Shown: positions 24,741 to 33,389 of the stretch, piece by piece | How positions within the stretch are numbered: position 1 is the first letter of the stretch | How the letters are laid out: each line of letters starts with the position of its first letter | Assembly: GCA_021823625.1 (NCBI GenBank) | Contig: JAKANS010000004.1 | Coordinates: 1 to 64,000 of the forward strand | Length of the DNA: 64,000 nt | DNA from: a bacterium | Lineage (GTDB): Bacteria; Verrucomicrobiota; Verrucomicrobiia; Limisphaerales; J093 | Direction of reading: 5' to 3' | Program-made: the position numbers and the translations under genes | The notes under the pieces: model-generated | What the model saw: the letters and a program-made list of their open reading frames with translations, nothing else | Databases searched by the model: none | What the model was told of the DNA's origin: nothing

Positions 24741-25799
24741 TCAGCCTGGCAGGAGATGATCCCAAGCGAGCGGGGTTCCGCTTGCCAGGTCACGAGCCGC
24801 TTGGCGGCCGATCACAAGCTCCAAATGCTTCGGGGCCAATCCGTAGCCTGGTCGGATGGACCGGACGTTTTCACCGGTGAAAATCTCGCCGACTTTTACG
24901 TCTTTCACCACGAAGAGCGAACGGCGGAAGACGCGGCTGGCCGCTTCTTTCTCCGTCACTTCATAGTTCACACGACCGAGTGCCTTTTCGGCCACGCGGA
25001 CGGCATCCACCATCGCTTTGAACTCGGCCGGTTCGAGCGAAAACGCCGCGTCCGGCCCGCCATCGCTGCGGCACAGGGTCAGGTGCTTTTCGATAATGCA
25101 GGCGCCCAACGCCACCGCGGCCACCGGCACCGCGATGCCCAGCGTGTGGTCCGACAGCCCGGCCGGCACGCCGAAGGCCTCTGCCAAATGCGGAATTGTG
25201 CGCAGGTTCATCTCCTCGGGCGGCGAGGGATAGGCGCTCGTACACTTCAGCAGGGCCAGTTGCGTGCAACCCGCCCCGCGCAGCGTGCGCACCGCCTCGT
25301 CAATCTCGCCCAGTGTCGCCATGCCAGTGGACATGATAATGGGCTTGCCTGTGCTGGCGACCTTGTGAAGCAGGCCCGTGTCCACCAGTTCGAACGACGC
25401 GATCTTGTGCGCCGGCACGTCCATGCGCTCCAGGAAATCCACCGCCGTGTCGTCAAAGGGCGTAGAGAAGCAATGCAGCCCCAGTTCCTCCGCCACGGCC
25501 TTGAGTTTGGGCTGCCACTCCCAGGGCGTAAACGCTTCGCCGTAGAGTTCGTAGAGGTTTCGCCCTTCCCAGAGAGTGCCCTTGCCGATCCGGAACTCGG
25601 GTTGCTTCGAGTCGATCGTCATCGTATCCGCCGTGTAGGTCTGGAGCTTGACTGCCTCCGCCCCAGCCTCTTTAGCCGCCCGGACCAATTCCACCGCCCG
25701 ATCATAGCTCTGTCCGTGATTCGCCGACATCTCGGCAATGACGTAACAGGGTGCGCCAGGACCGATCCGGCGGCCGGCGATGGGGATCGAATCAATCAT
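24741..25799 (-). CDS. pseI: Pseudaminic acid synthase (NeuB family)
   Basis: The 352-residue protein begins MIDSIPIAGRRIGPGAPCYV and has IAEMSANHGQS, AVKLQTYTADTMTID, STPFDDTAVDFLE, ASFELVDTGLL, LSDHTLGIAVPVAAV, IIEKHLTL and a C-terminal SAF (antifreeze-like) domain VVKDVKVGEIFTGENVRSIRPG. These are the blocks of PseI, which condenses PEP with 6-deoxy-AltdiNAc to give pseudaminic acid. The Pse genes around it fix this over sialic or legionaminic acid synthases. The ATG overlaps the stop of PseG-H by 4 bases. Confidence 0.95.
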   Translation of the reverse strand: MIDSIPIAGRRIGPGAPCYVIAEMSANHGQSYDRAVELVRAAKEAGAEAVKLQTYTADTMTIDSKQPEFRIGKGTLWEGRNLYELYGEAFTPWEWQPKLKAVAEELGLHCFSTPFDDTAVDFLERMDVPAHKIASFELVDTGLLHKVASTGKPIIMSTGMATLGEIDEAVRTLRGAGCTQLALLKCTSAYPSPPEEMNLRTIPHLAEAFGVPAGLSDHTLGIAVPVAAVALGACIIEKHLTLCRSDGGPDAAFSLEPAEFKAMVDAVRVAEKALGRVNYEVTEKEAASRVFRRSLFVVKDVKVGEIFTGENVRSIRPGYGLAPKHLELVIGRQAARDLASGTPLAWDHLLPG

Positions 25800-27280
25800 G
25801 GCAGTCTCTGAATCAGTTCAATGGCCGGGTGTGCGCCGACTTGGGTGCTCCCGACCTTGCGGTAGCCCGCCCGCTCAAACGCGCGAATCGAGGCTGCGTT
25901 TTCCGGCTTCGTGAACGCGTGGATCACGCACACCTGCCGTTCTTCGTGAAGACGCTGCGAAGCACGGCGGATCAGTTCACTGCCGAAGCCGCGGCCGCGG
26001 GCACGCCGATCCACGCTGACCGAGATCACCGCCTCAGCATTGTTGAGGTCGAACCTTACCTGGCCAATCGGCGCACCGGAACTGTTGTCGGCGATCAGGA
26101 ACACACAGTCTGGATCGCTCCGTCGCGCCTCGAACCAGCGCGTGTGTGACTCCCAAGGGATCGGCTCGGTGTTGAACGAAACGGCTCGAACTTCGGGATC
26201 GTTCGCCCACTCCCACACCTGGCGGCAATCCTTCGGTTCTGCGGGCCGTAAAGTCATCGCCGCTCCGGTCAATTCGCCCACGACGCGTTCGCCACCTTTT
26301 CCGTCAACCATCGTCCGCCCCAACCGACTCATCCTCGCTCGCCCCAGACGGTCATTTAGAAGTTCGTGTAAGTCTGCGCTCAAATCGCCTGGCGCTGCAG
26401 CGCCGGTTCCAGCCCGCCGTGCCACATTGCTGGCCGCGAGCGCTTCGGCTACCTTCAGTTGATTTTCCGCCAACACCAGCACGAGGCTGGGCAGGCCCAT
26501 GAACGCCAGTTCCCAAGCGGTAGAACCGCCAGCCGCGATGGCCATGTCGGCCCAAGCCATCAGCTCCGACATGTTCGCCGCGTTCACCACCAATTCCATT
26601 GCCGATCGCCGATTGCCGATCGCCGATTTCAATTCTTCCAAGTTCGGATTGCTTCCGCCCACCACGACTTTGCATTCGACATCCAGCCCTTGCAGCGCCT
26701 GAACGACCTTGCCGGTGACATTATCCGGGTCGCCGCCGCCGAGGGTGACCAGCACCTTGCGGGCGACGGGCGGAATCTCCCGTGTCCAGTCCCGCCAAGC
26801 TTGGAACTCGCGGCGCAGGAGCGCGTAGCGCGGTCCCAACAGGAGGCGGGTGTGGGGCTTGCGCCGGACGTAGAGCGCGGCGTCCGCGCCGAGGTTCTGG
26901 TTCAGGACCAGGTCGGCCTCGTACTCACCCGCGTGGCCGTAATCGTCGAGGAACAGGATCCGGAAGCCGGCAGCCATGAGCAGCCGTTGATAGTCCGCGC
27001 CAAACTGGTAACCGTCAACGACCACCCACGCGGCACCGTGTTCGCGCGCACAGGCGATGGTGACCTCCGCGTCGTCCACGCTTCCGGGTGTGGCGGCCAG
27101 AGAACGGGAAACGAATCCTTCTGCCGTCAGTCGTGCTTCCAGGGCGGAGGTGATTTCGGCCGAGAGGAAGTGGACCTGCTCGCGAGGCTGCCAGGCCTGC
27201 GCCAGTGCGAGGCAGCGCATGACGTGGCCCGTACCCATGCGCGGGCTGGCGTCCGCGCGAACGAGAAGCGTTTCATGCAT
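25796..27280 (-). CDS. pseG: PseG-PseH fusion: UDP-sugar hydrolase plus N-acetyltransferase
   Basis: This 494-residue chain joins two enzymes. The first part (1-335) starts MHETLLVRADASPRMGTGHVMRCLALAQAW, the PseG UDP-2,4-diacetamido-trideoxy-altropyranose hydrolase signature with GTGHVMRC, and has DDYGHAGEYEADLVLNQN and TLGGGDPDN, with GGSTAWELAFMGLP. The second (345-494) is a GNAT domain (RARGRGFGSELIRRA), the PseH acetyltransferase. A ten-residue stretch SAIGNRRSAM, encoded by a 7-base repeat at 26600-26627, lies in frame in the PseG part. The gene overlaps PseI by 4 bases and PseF by 8. Confidence 0.9.
   Translation of the reverse strand: MHETLLVRADASPRMGTGHVMRCLALAQAWQPREQVHFLSAEITSALEARLTAEGFVSRSLAATPGSVDDAEVTIACAREHGAAWVVVDGYQFGADYQRLLMAAGFRILFLDDYGHAGEYEADLVLNQNLGADAALYVRRKPHTRLLLGPRYALLRREFQAWRDWTREIPPVARKVLVTLGGGDPDNVTGKVVQALQGLDVECKVVVGGSNPNLEELKSAIGNRRSAMELVVNAANMSELMAWADMAIAAGGSTAWELAFMGLPSLVLVLAENQLKVAEALAASNVARRAGTGAAAPGDLSADLHELLNDRLGRARMSRLGRTMVDGKGGERVVGELTGAAMTLRPAEPKDCRQVWEWANDPEVRAVSFNTEPIPWESHTRWFEARRSDPDCVFLIADNSSGAPIGQVRFDLNNAEAVISVSVDRRARGRGFGSELIRRASQRLHEERQVCVIHAFTKPENAASIRAFERAGYRKVGSTQVGAHPAIELIQRLP
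26600..26627. repeat. Heptanucleotide repeat inside the PseG-H gene
   Basis: Four units YGCCGAT (TGCCGAT, CGCCGAT, TGCCGAT, CGCCGAT) in unbroken phase. In the minus frame they give IGNRRSA without a stop. Confidence 0.85.
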
Positions 27281-27983
27281 GGATAGATGCGCCCCTCTCA
27301 ATGGCTAGAAACATCCTCTCGGCGCGCTCCCAATCCTCCAGCGTGTCAATGTCTTGCACAAGGAACCGTGGTAAAATGATTGTATACGAGCGGGCGGAGA
27401 AAACCCCGGTTCGGGTCAGGGTGGACTCTTTGCGTCCCCAGTAAAACTGACCGGCGTCGTGCCATGCCTCGGAAAGGTCTTGCGAACGTTTCAACTCGTT
27501 CTCCGGCCAGAACATCTCCACCCGGCCGTCCTGCGCGCGCCGGAGCGCTCGAAAGATGGGGAAGGCGTAAGAGGTGACACTGAACGCGAACTCGGCGTCC
27601 GGATGGGCACGGAGCAAATTAAGTCCTTCGCGGACATAGTGCGGCTGCAGGAATGGCGCGGTGGCGTAGATGCAACAGGCGAACTCCACCGGAGCACGGT
27701 GCTCGTCCCACCAGCGGATGGCGTGGGCGATGACCGGCAGCGTGGGTGCGTGGTCATTCGCCAACTCGGCAGGACGGCGGAACGGAGCCGTCGCGCCGCA
27801 CGATTCCGACACCGCCGCAATTTCCTCATCGTCAGTGGACACCACGATGGCATCGAACACTCCCGCCGCCTTCGCGGCCTCGATTGACCACGCGATCATC
27901 GGCTTTCCGCAGAACAGTTTGACGTTCTTTCGGGGGATCCGCTTGCTCCCGCCGCGGGCTGGAATAACCGCGATGATACTCAT
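27273..27983 (-). CDS. pseF: Pseudaminic acid cytidylyltransferase
   Basis: The 236-residue protein starts MSIIAVIPARGGSKRIPRKN, the CTP-binding loop of NeuA/PseF enzymes. It has CGKPMIAWSIEAAKAAGVFD, VSTDDEEIAAV and LVQDIDTLEDWERAE. It makes CMP-pseudaminic acid. Its start overlaps the PseC stop by 4 bases, so the Pse genes form one transcription unit. No unusual segment is visible. Confidence 0.95.
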   Translation of the reverse strand: MSIIAVIPARGGSKRIPRKNVKLFCGKPMIAWSIEAAKAAGVFDAIVVSTDDEEIAAVSESCGATAPFRRPAELANDHAPTLPVIAHAIRWWDEHRAPVEFACCIYATAPFLQPHYVREGLNLLRAHPDAEFAFSVTSYAFPIFRALRRAQDGRVEMFWPENELKRSQDLSEAWHDAGQFYWGRKESTLTRTGVFSARSYTIILPRFLVQDIDTLEDWERAERMFLAIERGASIHA

Positions 27984-29182
27984 TGGTCCGCCAAACCTCG
28001 CACGGCCTGGATGACCTGCTCGACGTCGGCATCCGTCATTGCCGAATACAGCGGCAGGCTCAGGGCGCGCTGGTAATAGGCCTCCGCCACCGGGCATTTG
28101 CCCGGTCCATAGCCGTACTGGCGCCGGTACCACGGCTGGAGATGCACCGGGATGTAAAGCACCTGGGTGCCGATGCCGTGATGGCGCAGGTCTGTCATGA
28201 TCCGGGTGCGGGACCGGCCGAGTTGGACGAAATCCATCTGGACGGTGTAAAGGTGCCAGGAAACCAGCGGTTGCGAGTTGGCAGCTGAGAGTTGAGGGCG
28301 GATTAGGAACGGCAGGCCGGCAAAGGCTTCGTTGTAGCGCGCAACAATCTCGCGCCGGCGCGCCATCAACGCCGGCAGGCGGTGCAGTTGCGACAAGCCC
28401 AGCGCGCACTGGATATCCGTGAGGCGGTAGTTGAATCCCAGTTCCTGCATTTCGTAGGCCCAAGGGCCGGCTTCCGCAAGCGAGTCGCCCACGCGACCGA
28501 ACGACTCGAAACGCGACGCTTCGCGCTCCATCCCGTGGCTCCGGAACAAACGAGCGCGCTGCGCGTATTCGTCATTATCCGTGACCAGCATCCCGCCTTC
28601 GCCCGTGGTCATAGTTTTCACCGGATGAAAACTGAAGACCGTCATGTCCGCCCACCGATGTCCCCCCAACTTCCACGTTCGGCCTTCATGGACAAACCCT
28701 CCGCCCACCCCGTGACAGGCGTCTTCGACGACAATCGCCCCCCGCTCGCGGGCTATCCGGGCGATGGCAGGCATATCACAGGGTTGCCCGGCGTAATCCA
28801 CCGCCACCACTGCGCGGGTGTCGGGTTGCCACCGCTCCTCGAGGGCCGCCGGATCCAAGTTGTACGACACCGTGTCAATGTCGGCGAAGTCCGGAGTCGC
28901 GCCCACGAAGGCGGCGCAGTTGGCCGAGGCGAGGAAGGTGTTCGGGCTGGTGATGACGCGGTCACCGGGGCCCACGCCAGCGACCAGCATCGCCACGTGG
29001 AGGGCGGCCGTCGCGCTGTTCATGGCCACAGCGTGCCGCGCACCCACGGCTTCGGCAAACGCCTGTTCGAACTCGGCCACCTTCGGGCCACAGGTCAGGA
29101 AGTCCGAACGCAGGACCTCGCCGACGGCTTCAATGTCCGCCTCGCTGATATTCTGCCGGCCATAAGGAAGCAACTCAGCCAT
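27980..29182 (-). CDS. pseC: UDP-4-keto-6-deoxy-L-AltNAc aminotransferase
   Basis: The 400-residue DegT-family enzyme begins MAELLPYGRQNISEADIEAV and carries SATAALHVAML, VDYAGQPCDMPAI, VEDACHGVGG and the PLP Lys in FSFHPVKTMTTGEGGML. PseC adds the 4-amino group to the PseB product, on the way to pseudaminic acid. A short insert-like stretch (LSAANSQPL) coincides with a 7-base repeat at 28268-28295. The start was chosen because the longer frame runs into a hairpin cluster. Confidence 0.93.
   Translation of the reverse strand: MAELLPYGRQNISEADIEAVGEVLRSDFLTCGPKVAEFEQAFAEAVGARHAVAMNSATAALHVAMLVAGVGPGDRVITSPNTFLASANCAAFVGATPDFADIDTVSYNLDPAALEERWQPDTRAVVAVDYAGQPCDMPAIARIARERGAIVVEDACHGVGGGFVHEGRTWKLGGHRWADMTVFSFHPVKTMTTGEGGMLVTDNDEYAQRARLFRSHGMEREASRFESFGRVGDSLAEAGPWAYEMQELGFNYRLTDIQCALGLSQLHRLPALMARRREIVARYNEAFAGLPFLIRPQLSAANSQPLVSWHLYTVQMDFVQLGRSRTRIMTDLRHHGIGTQVLYIPVHLQPWYRRQYGYGPGKCPVAEAYYQRALSLPLYSAMTDADVEQVIQAVRGLADQ
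28268..28302. repeat. Heptanucleotide-phased repeat inside the PseC gene
   Basis: Units GGTTGCG, AGTTGGC, AGCTGAG, AGTTGAG, GGCGGAT keep a 7-base phase. They encode part of the peptide QLSAANSQP. Confidence 0.6.
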
Positions 29183-29210
29183 AAGGCTTGAACCTGAAAC
29201 CCGAAGTTGG

Positions 29211-29351
29211 GGAGCACACCCGCCTCGGGTATTGCTGGACGCGCCTCGCGTCCAGCCGTTTCGCATCTGACGTCTTCCTGAACGTTTGGAACGTGTCGGT
29301 GCGCCCGATGTTTTCCGCGAGGGCGCGGAAAATCGCACGCGAGGGGCGTGC
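29211..29351. repeat. Cluster of hairpins with GCCTC/GAGGG loops
   Basis: GCTGGACGC/GCGTCCAGC with loop GCCTC (29234-29256), TTTTCCGC/GCGGAAAA with loop GAGGGC (29311-29332) and GCACGC/GCGTGC with loop GAGGG (29335-29351). The loops are reverse complements of each other, so the same element is present in both orientations. The cluster fills the gap between PseB and PseC. Confidence 0.7.
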
Positions 29352-29389
29352 ACTCCCCGTCTTAATTTCGGTTTTCGGGTTAAAAAGCG

Positions 29390-30400
29390 TCACGGCGTGA
29401 AGTTTGGGTCCACATGCTGGCGGATAAGTTCGCGGATTTGGTCCACGGTGAGCCACTCGGTGTTGCTGCCGCTGCTGTAGTGAAAGCCGTATTCGCAACG
29501 GCGGCCCTTGAAGGCCCTGGCATATTCGTCCGGATTCCAGAGCGGCATGGCGGGAAGGATGACGAAGTGGCGGTCAAACTCGATGGTATTCATCCCGTCG
29601 GTCTCGGTGATCATCTCCTCGTGGAGCTTCTCGCCGGGGCGGATGCCGGTGATGACGCGTCGGCACTCGGGGCCGATGGCCTCCGCGACATCGGTGATGT
29701 GATAGCTCGGAATCTTGGGCACGAACAGTTCACCGCCCCACATGTGTTGCAGGACGTAAAGCACCAAATCCACGCCCTCCTCCAAGGAGATGTTGAAGCG
29801 CGTCATGCGTTCGTCGGTGATGGGCAGCACCCCGGTCCTGCGCTGTTGCAGAAAGAACGGGATGACACTGCCGCGGCTGCCCATGACATTGCCGTAGCGC
29901 ACCACGGCAAGTTTGAGGTCGCGGTGGCCTTTGTAGTTGTTCGCCGCCACGAATAACTTGTCGGAGCACAATTTGGTGGCGCCATAGAGGTTGATCGGGG
30001 CCGTCGCCTTGTCCGTGCTCAAGGCCACCACTTGCTTCACCCCGTTCTCCATGCAGGCGTCAATGACGTTCTGCGCGCCCAGCACATTGGTTTTGATCGC
30101 CTCAAATGGATTGTATTCAGCGGCGGGAACCTGCTTCAACGCTGCCGCGTGGACCACCGTGTCAATATCTTCCATGGCGCGCTTGAGCCGATCCTTGTCA
30201 CGCACGTCGCCAATGAAAAACCGCAGGGAAGGGTATTGTTTGGCCGGATACAGTTGGGCCATTTCAAACTGCTTGAGTTCGTCGCGGGAGAAAACCACCA
30301 CGCGGGCGATCTGCGGATGCTCCCGGTAGATGGTTTCGACAAATTTCTTACCGAACGAACCGGTCCCGCCGGTAACGAGAACTCGTGCGCCGTCGTGCAT
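29390..30400 (-). CDS. pseB: UDP-N-acetylglucosamine 4,6-dehydratase (inverting)
   Basis: The 336-residue enzyme has VLVTGGTGSFGKKFVETIY, VHAAALKQVPAAEYNPFEAIKTN, LSTDKATAPINLYGATKL (catalytic Tyr-Lys), VVRYGNVMGSRGSV and a C-terminal PGEKLHEEMITE. These are the PseB/FlaA1 markers. It starts the pseudaminic acid pathway. The ATG at 30400 is used; a TTG at 30439 would add 13 residues. It is the first gene of the Pse operon and has 70 bases before it. Confidence 0.95.
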   Translation of the reverse strand: MHDGARVLVTGGTGSFGKKFVETIYREHPQIARVVVFSRDELKQFEMAQLYPAKQYPSLRFFIGDVRDKDRLKRAMEDIDTVVHAAALKQVPAAEYNPFEAIKTNVLGAQNVIDACMENGVKQVVALSTDKATAPINLYGATKLCSDKLFVAANNYKGHRDLKLAVVRYGNVMGSRGSVIPFFLQQRRTGVLPITDERMTRFNISLEEGVDLVLYVLQHMWGGELFVPKIPSYHITDVAEAIGPECRRVITGIRPGEKLHEEMITETDGMNTIEFDRHFVILPAMPLWNPDEYARAFKGRRCEYGFHYSSGSNTEWLTVDQIRELIRQHVDPNFTP

Positions 30401-30470
30401 AGGCAATTGCGTCGTTTCCAATCGAATTGAGTCTTTCAATAGAATCCCACTCTCCGCACCGCTGGCCGGA

Positions 30471-32348
30471 TCACTGCCGACCAGGCAGGCTCTGTCCAGC
30501 CGTCCAGTTGAACGGTACCGTTCGTTGCAAATGGCCGTGGTTGGTTTTAAGGTCGGAACGGGTCCACAGGGACACGTCTGGGAAGAAATTACTGGCGAAA
30601 ATCGGCTCCGCCGTTGCGATCGCTGCGGTCGTGGCCACCCATGTCTGATACGCGTTCACGGCCTTGATGACCTGTGTCCGGTTGCTGGCCGTCGGAGCAA
30701 GCATGAAGATTCGGTAGGCCAAAAAGGCCTGAGTAATCAACGCATATTGCTGGTACGAAATCTCCGCGCGACGAATCCAGCCCAAGACACGCACATCCCC
30801 TGCCGCCTCCTGTTTCGCGGCGTCCAGCGCCTGGCGTAGCTCCTGGAGCGTCGCTGCCGGATAGGTGCTCGTGAATGTCACGTCGGGATGACCTACCCCG
30901 GCTACGACCCAGTCATCCTTGGAATGGCGGCAGACCTTGAGCCGCCCGTAAAGGGTGTCGTAGTATTGCTTCATCGCCGGCGCGGCGTTGCCAAAGGTCA
31001 GATTCAAGTACTCCTGATAGACTGCCTGCCAGTCCAGGCTTGGGTCCGTCGCCAGCCGGCCGATCACGTAGTAGGTCGGCCCTTCCGCCCCCCAGTTCTC
31101 CCCTCCCCCGCACCAGTAGATCCCTTGCACGTCGTGGGCGATCCAGTCCCGGATCTTCGCGGCTGCGAGTTCCGGGTAAAAACGCGGTGCAAGGCCGTTA
31201 TCGTAATAAAGGCCCATGTAATAGGTATAGACGGTGATTCCACCGGGAATAGCGCCACGCCAATAGTCCATGGCCTGGTCGTGACTCCCAAAGGCGGTTT
31301 GCAGCAACTCCGTCAAACAGACTTGACCGATCGTGTTCGACGGGTAGGTCGCAAACTGTGTCGGTGGCCGATAGTTCGGATTGTAAATCAGAACGTGCAG
31401 CTTCCGGTCTGGGTACTTACGACCTACGATTTCGGCGACATTCCGCAATGCATTGTGAACCTGGTCGCTGGCGGATAAACCGGAACAAAGCGGGCACTGA
31501 CAGGGCACAAAACCATCCGACTGGCCCAGGGCCACAACTTCATACCCCTCTTTGAACAGTCTCATGGCCCACTTGGCGACCAGTCGCTGCGCATCCGGAT
31601 TGGACAGGCAATACTGCGGGTTTTTGGGATTTGTCGGTTTGATGCGTTTGCCATCGCGCATGACAAAATACTCCGGATGCTCTTGGAAGAGTGAAGCGGG
31701 AACACCATGCACCCAAGTTTCTCCGCCGACGAACATCCGGGTCGCGGTGCGGAAGCTGTTGGCAAGCGACCAGTCCCCCCAGTTCGTAAACCGGCCATGG
31801 ACAAACATGAAAGGCGGGTTGTAGGTAACATCCAAGTCGTCTGGGATCGTAATTGTTTTAAGCTGCGGAATGTGGATACCCATTGGCGTCGGCTGCAGCC
31901 AGTGGAACCCAAGCCGGTCCAGCAAACCAAAGACGGCCCGCACGGTGCCTTGCGCCCTGGTGCCACTAATCATGGGCGTGTCCCGGCCCCAGAGATAAAG
32001 CACGTTCCCCCTGACCGACAGGTGGTAGCCATCCCATTTCAGGTCCGAGGTCGTCGGTCCCGACTTCTGCGCCAAGCGCGTTTCCCCGATCGAGATCAGG
32101 GTGCCCTTGGGTTTTCCGGATTCTTTGAGTACGCGCAACTCCGCGCCGGTGGCCATTTTCAAATACCGCGTGAGTGTGGCGGCGGCCGTTCGTTCTTGCC
32201 TGCTGGCTGCCTGTGGGATGACGATGGTGCACGCTGGCCTGCCTTTTCTAACCAAATCCAAAGCATACACTTTCGCACCGAGGAGCACTCCGAGCACCGC
32301 CCCGGACAACACCAGAATCCGCTTCCTGGTTAATTCGTGGATCATCAT
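30471..32348 (-). CDS. DUF4838-domain exported protein
   Basis: The 625-residue protein starts with a basic stretch and one hydrophobic segment (RILVLSGAVLGVLLGAKVYAL), a signal peptide or anchor. An N-terminal alpha-glucuronidase-like domain (VIPQAASRQERTAAATLTRYL) precedes the DUF4838 body with GQSDGFVPCQCPLC and IYWCGGGENWGAEGP. These proteins are frequent in Verrucomicrobiota and Planctomycetota polysaccharide loci and look like exported glycan-active enzymes. The next two genes are sugar-activating enzymes, which makes a glucuronate link plausible. No activity is proved. Confidence 0.75.
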   Translation of the reverse strand: MMIHELTRKRILVLSGAVLGVLLGAKVYALDLVRKGRPACTIVIPQAASRQERTAAATLTRYLKMATGAELRVLKESGKPKGTLISIGETRLAQKSGPTTSDLKWDGYHLSVRGNVLYLWGRDTPMISGTRAQGTVRAVFGLLDRLGFHWLQPTPMGIHIPQLKTITIPDDLDVTYNPPFMFVHGRFTNWGDWSLANSFRTATRMFVGGETWVHGVPASLFQEHPEYFVMRDGKRIKPTNPKNPQYCLSNPDAQRLVAKWAMRLFKEGYEVVALGQSDGFVPCQCPLCSGLSASDQVHNALRNVAEIVGRKYPDRKLHVLIYNPNYRPPTQFATYPSNTIGQVCLTELLQTAFGSHDQAMDYWRGAIPGGITVYTYYMGLYYDNGLAPRFYPELAAAKIRDWIAHDVQGIYWCGGGENWGAEGPTYYVIGRLATDPSLDWQAVYQEYLNLTFGNAAPAMKQYYDTLYGRLKVCRHSKDDWVVAGVGHPDVTFTSTYPAATLQELRQALDAAKQEAAGDVRVLGWIRRAEISYQQYALITQAFLAYRIFMLAPTASNRTQVIKAVNAYQTWVATTAAIATAEPIFASNFFPDVSLWTRSDLKTNHGHLQRTVPFNWTAGQSLPGRQ

Positions 32349-32507
32349 GGAACTACCGTCCGCTGCCCCTGCCCATTGGGCGCTCCGGAGCGGGCAACGA
32401 CCAAGGCTGGGGCAAAGGACCAGGCGGTCCTCTAGCGGGACTGTGAAGCCAGAAGCAAAGCGCACTGGACTACGGCACTGCGGTTGGTTACCGCGGCGGT
32501 TGATGAG

Positions 32508-33389
32508 TCAATGGGCGGGGGTACCGGCGTCACGTATCACGTCGGCCAGAAAGGCTCGGAACTCGACACTGAGATCCTCGCGTCTCAAGCCGTAAAGGAC
32601 ATTGGTTTTCAGGAAATCAAGCTTGTTGCCGATGTCGTGGCGCCGGCCATCGAGGGTCACGCCATAGATGGCCACGTCCCGCACCATCAGCCGCATGGCA
32701 TCGGTGAGCTGGATTTCATTCCCCTTGCCCCGCGGTGTTCGTTCGAGATAGTCGAAGATCCGCGGGCTGAGGACGTAACGTGAGGCGATCGCCAAGTTTG
32801 AAGGGGCCTCGCCGGGGGGTGGCTTTTCCACCAGGTCCTCAACGAGGTGCAGCCCATCCCCGATCGACCGTCCCTGGATCACGCCGTAAAGCCCGACTTT
32901 GGCAGGGTCCACCGCCTCCAGCGCCACCACGCTTTCGCCGTAACGCTCATAGACCTCCATGAGCCGACGGCAGAGGGACGTAGGCGATTGGATCAGTGTG
33001 TCGCCCAAGAGCAGCAGGAACGGTTCGTTGTTGACGTGGTGGCGGGCGTGCCGGACGGCATCGCCGAGGCCGTTCAGTTCTTTCTGCCAGATGAAATGGA
33101 TGTCGGCCAGGTTCGAGACGCGACGGATGGCCTCCAACTCTTCCGTGCGGCCTTTGGCCTCCAGGCCGGCCTCGAGTTCGAAGTTACGGTCGAAGTGCTC
33201 CTCGATGGCCCGCTTTCCCCTGCCAATGATGATGAGAATGTCGGTGATGCCCGCCTCCACCGCCTCTTCCACGACATACTGGATCACCGGCTGATCCACG
33301 ATCGGCAGCATCTCTTTGGGCTGCGCTTTCGCAAAGGGCAGAAACCGGGTGCCCATGCCGGCGGCGGGAATGACGGCTTTGCGGATCAT
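32508..33389 (-). CDS. galU: UTP-glucose-1-phosphate uridylyltransferase (GalU type)
   Basis: The 293-residue protein begins MIRKAVIPAAGMGTRFLPFA and has KEMLPIVDQPVIQYVVEEA, LLLLGDTL, VEKPPPGEAPSNLAIASRYV and GNKLDFLKTN. These are the standard GalU blocks and length. It makes UDP-glucose; a broader UDP-sugar activity is possible because its start overlaps a glucuronokinase gene by 4 bases. It is probably the UDP-donor enzyme for the dehydrogenase and epimerase further upstream. Confidence 0.9.
   Translation of the reverse strand: MIRKAVIPAAGMGTRFLPFAKAQPKEMLPIVDQPVIQYVVEEAVEAGITDILIIIGRGKRAIEEHFDRNFELEAGLEAKGRTEELEAIRRVSNLADIHFIWQKELNGLGDAVRHARHHVNNEPFLLLLGDTLIQSPTSLCRRLMEVYERYGESVVALEAVDPAKVGLYGVIQGRSIGDGLHLVEDLVEKPPPGEAPSNLAIASRYVLSPRIFDYLERTPRGKGNEIQLTDAMRLMVRDVAIYGVTLDGRRHDIGNKLDFLKTNVLYGLRREDLSVEFRAFLADVIRDAGTPAH

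Noticed and set aside
25796-27280. Frameshift error joining PseG and PseH
   Set aside because: The frame is continuous across the junction, both domains are complete and such joins are known in this family.
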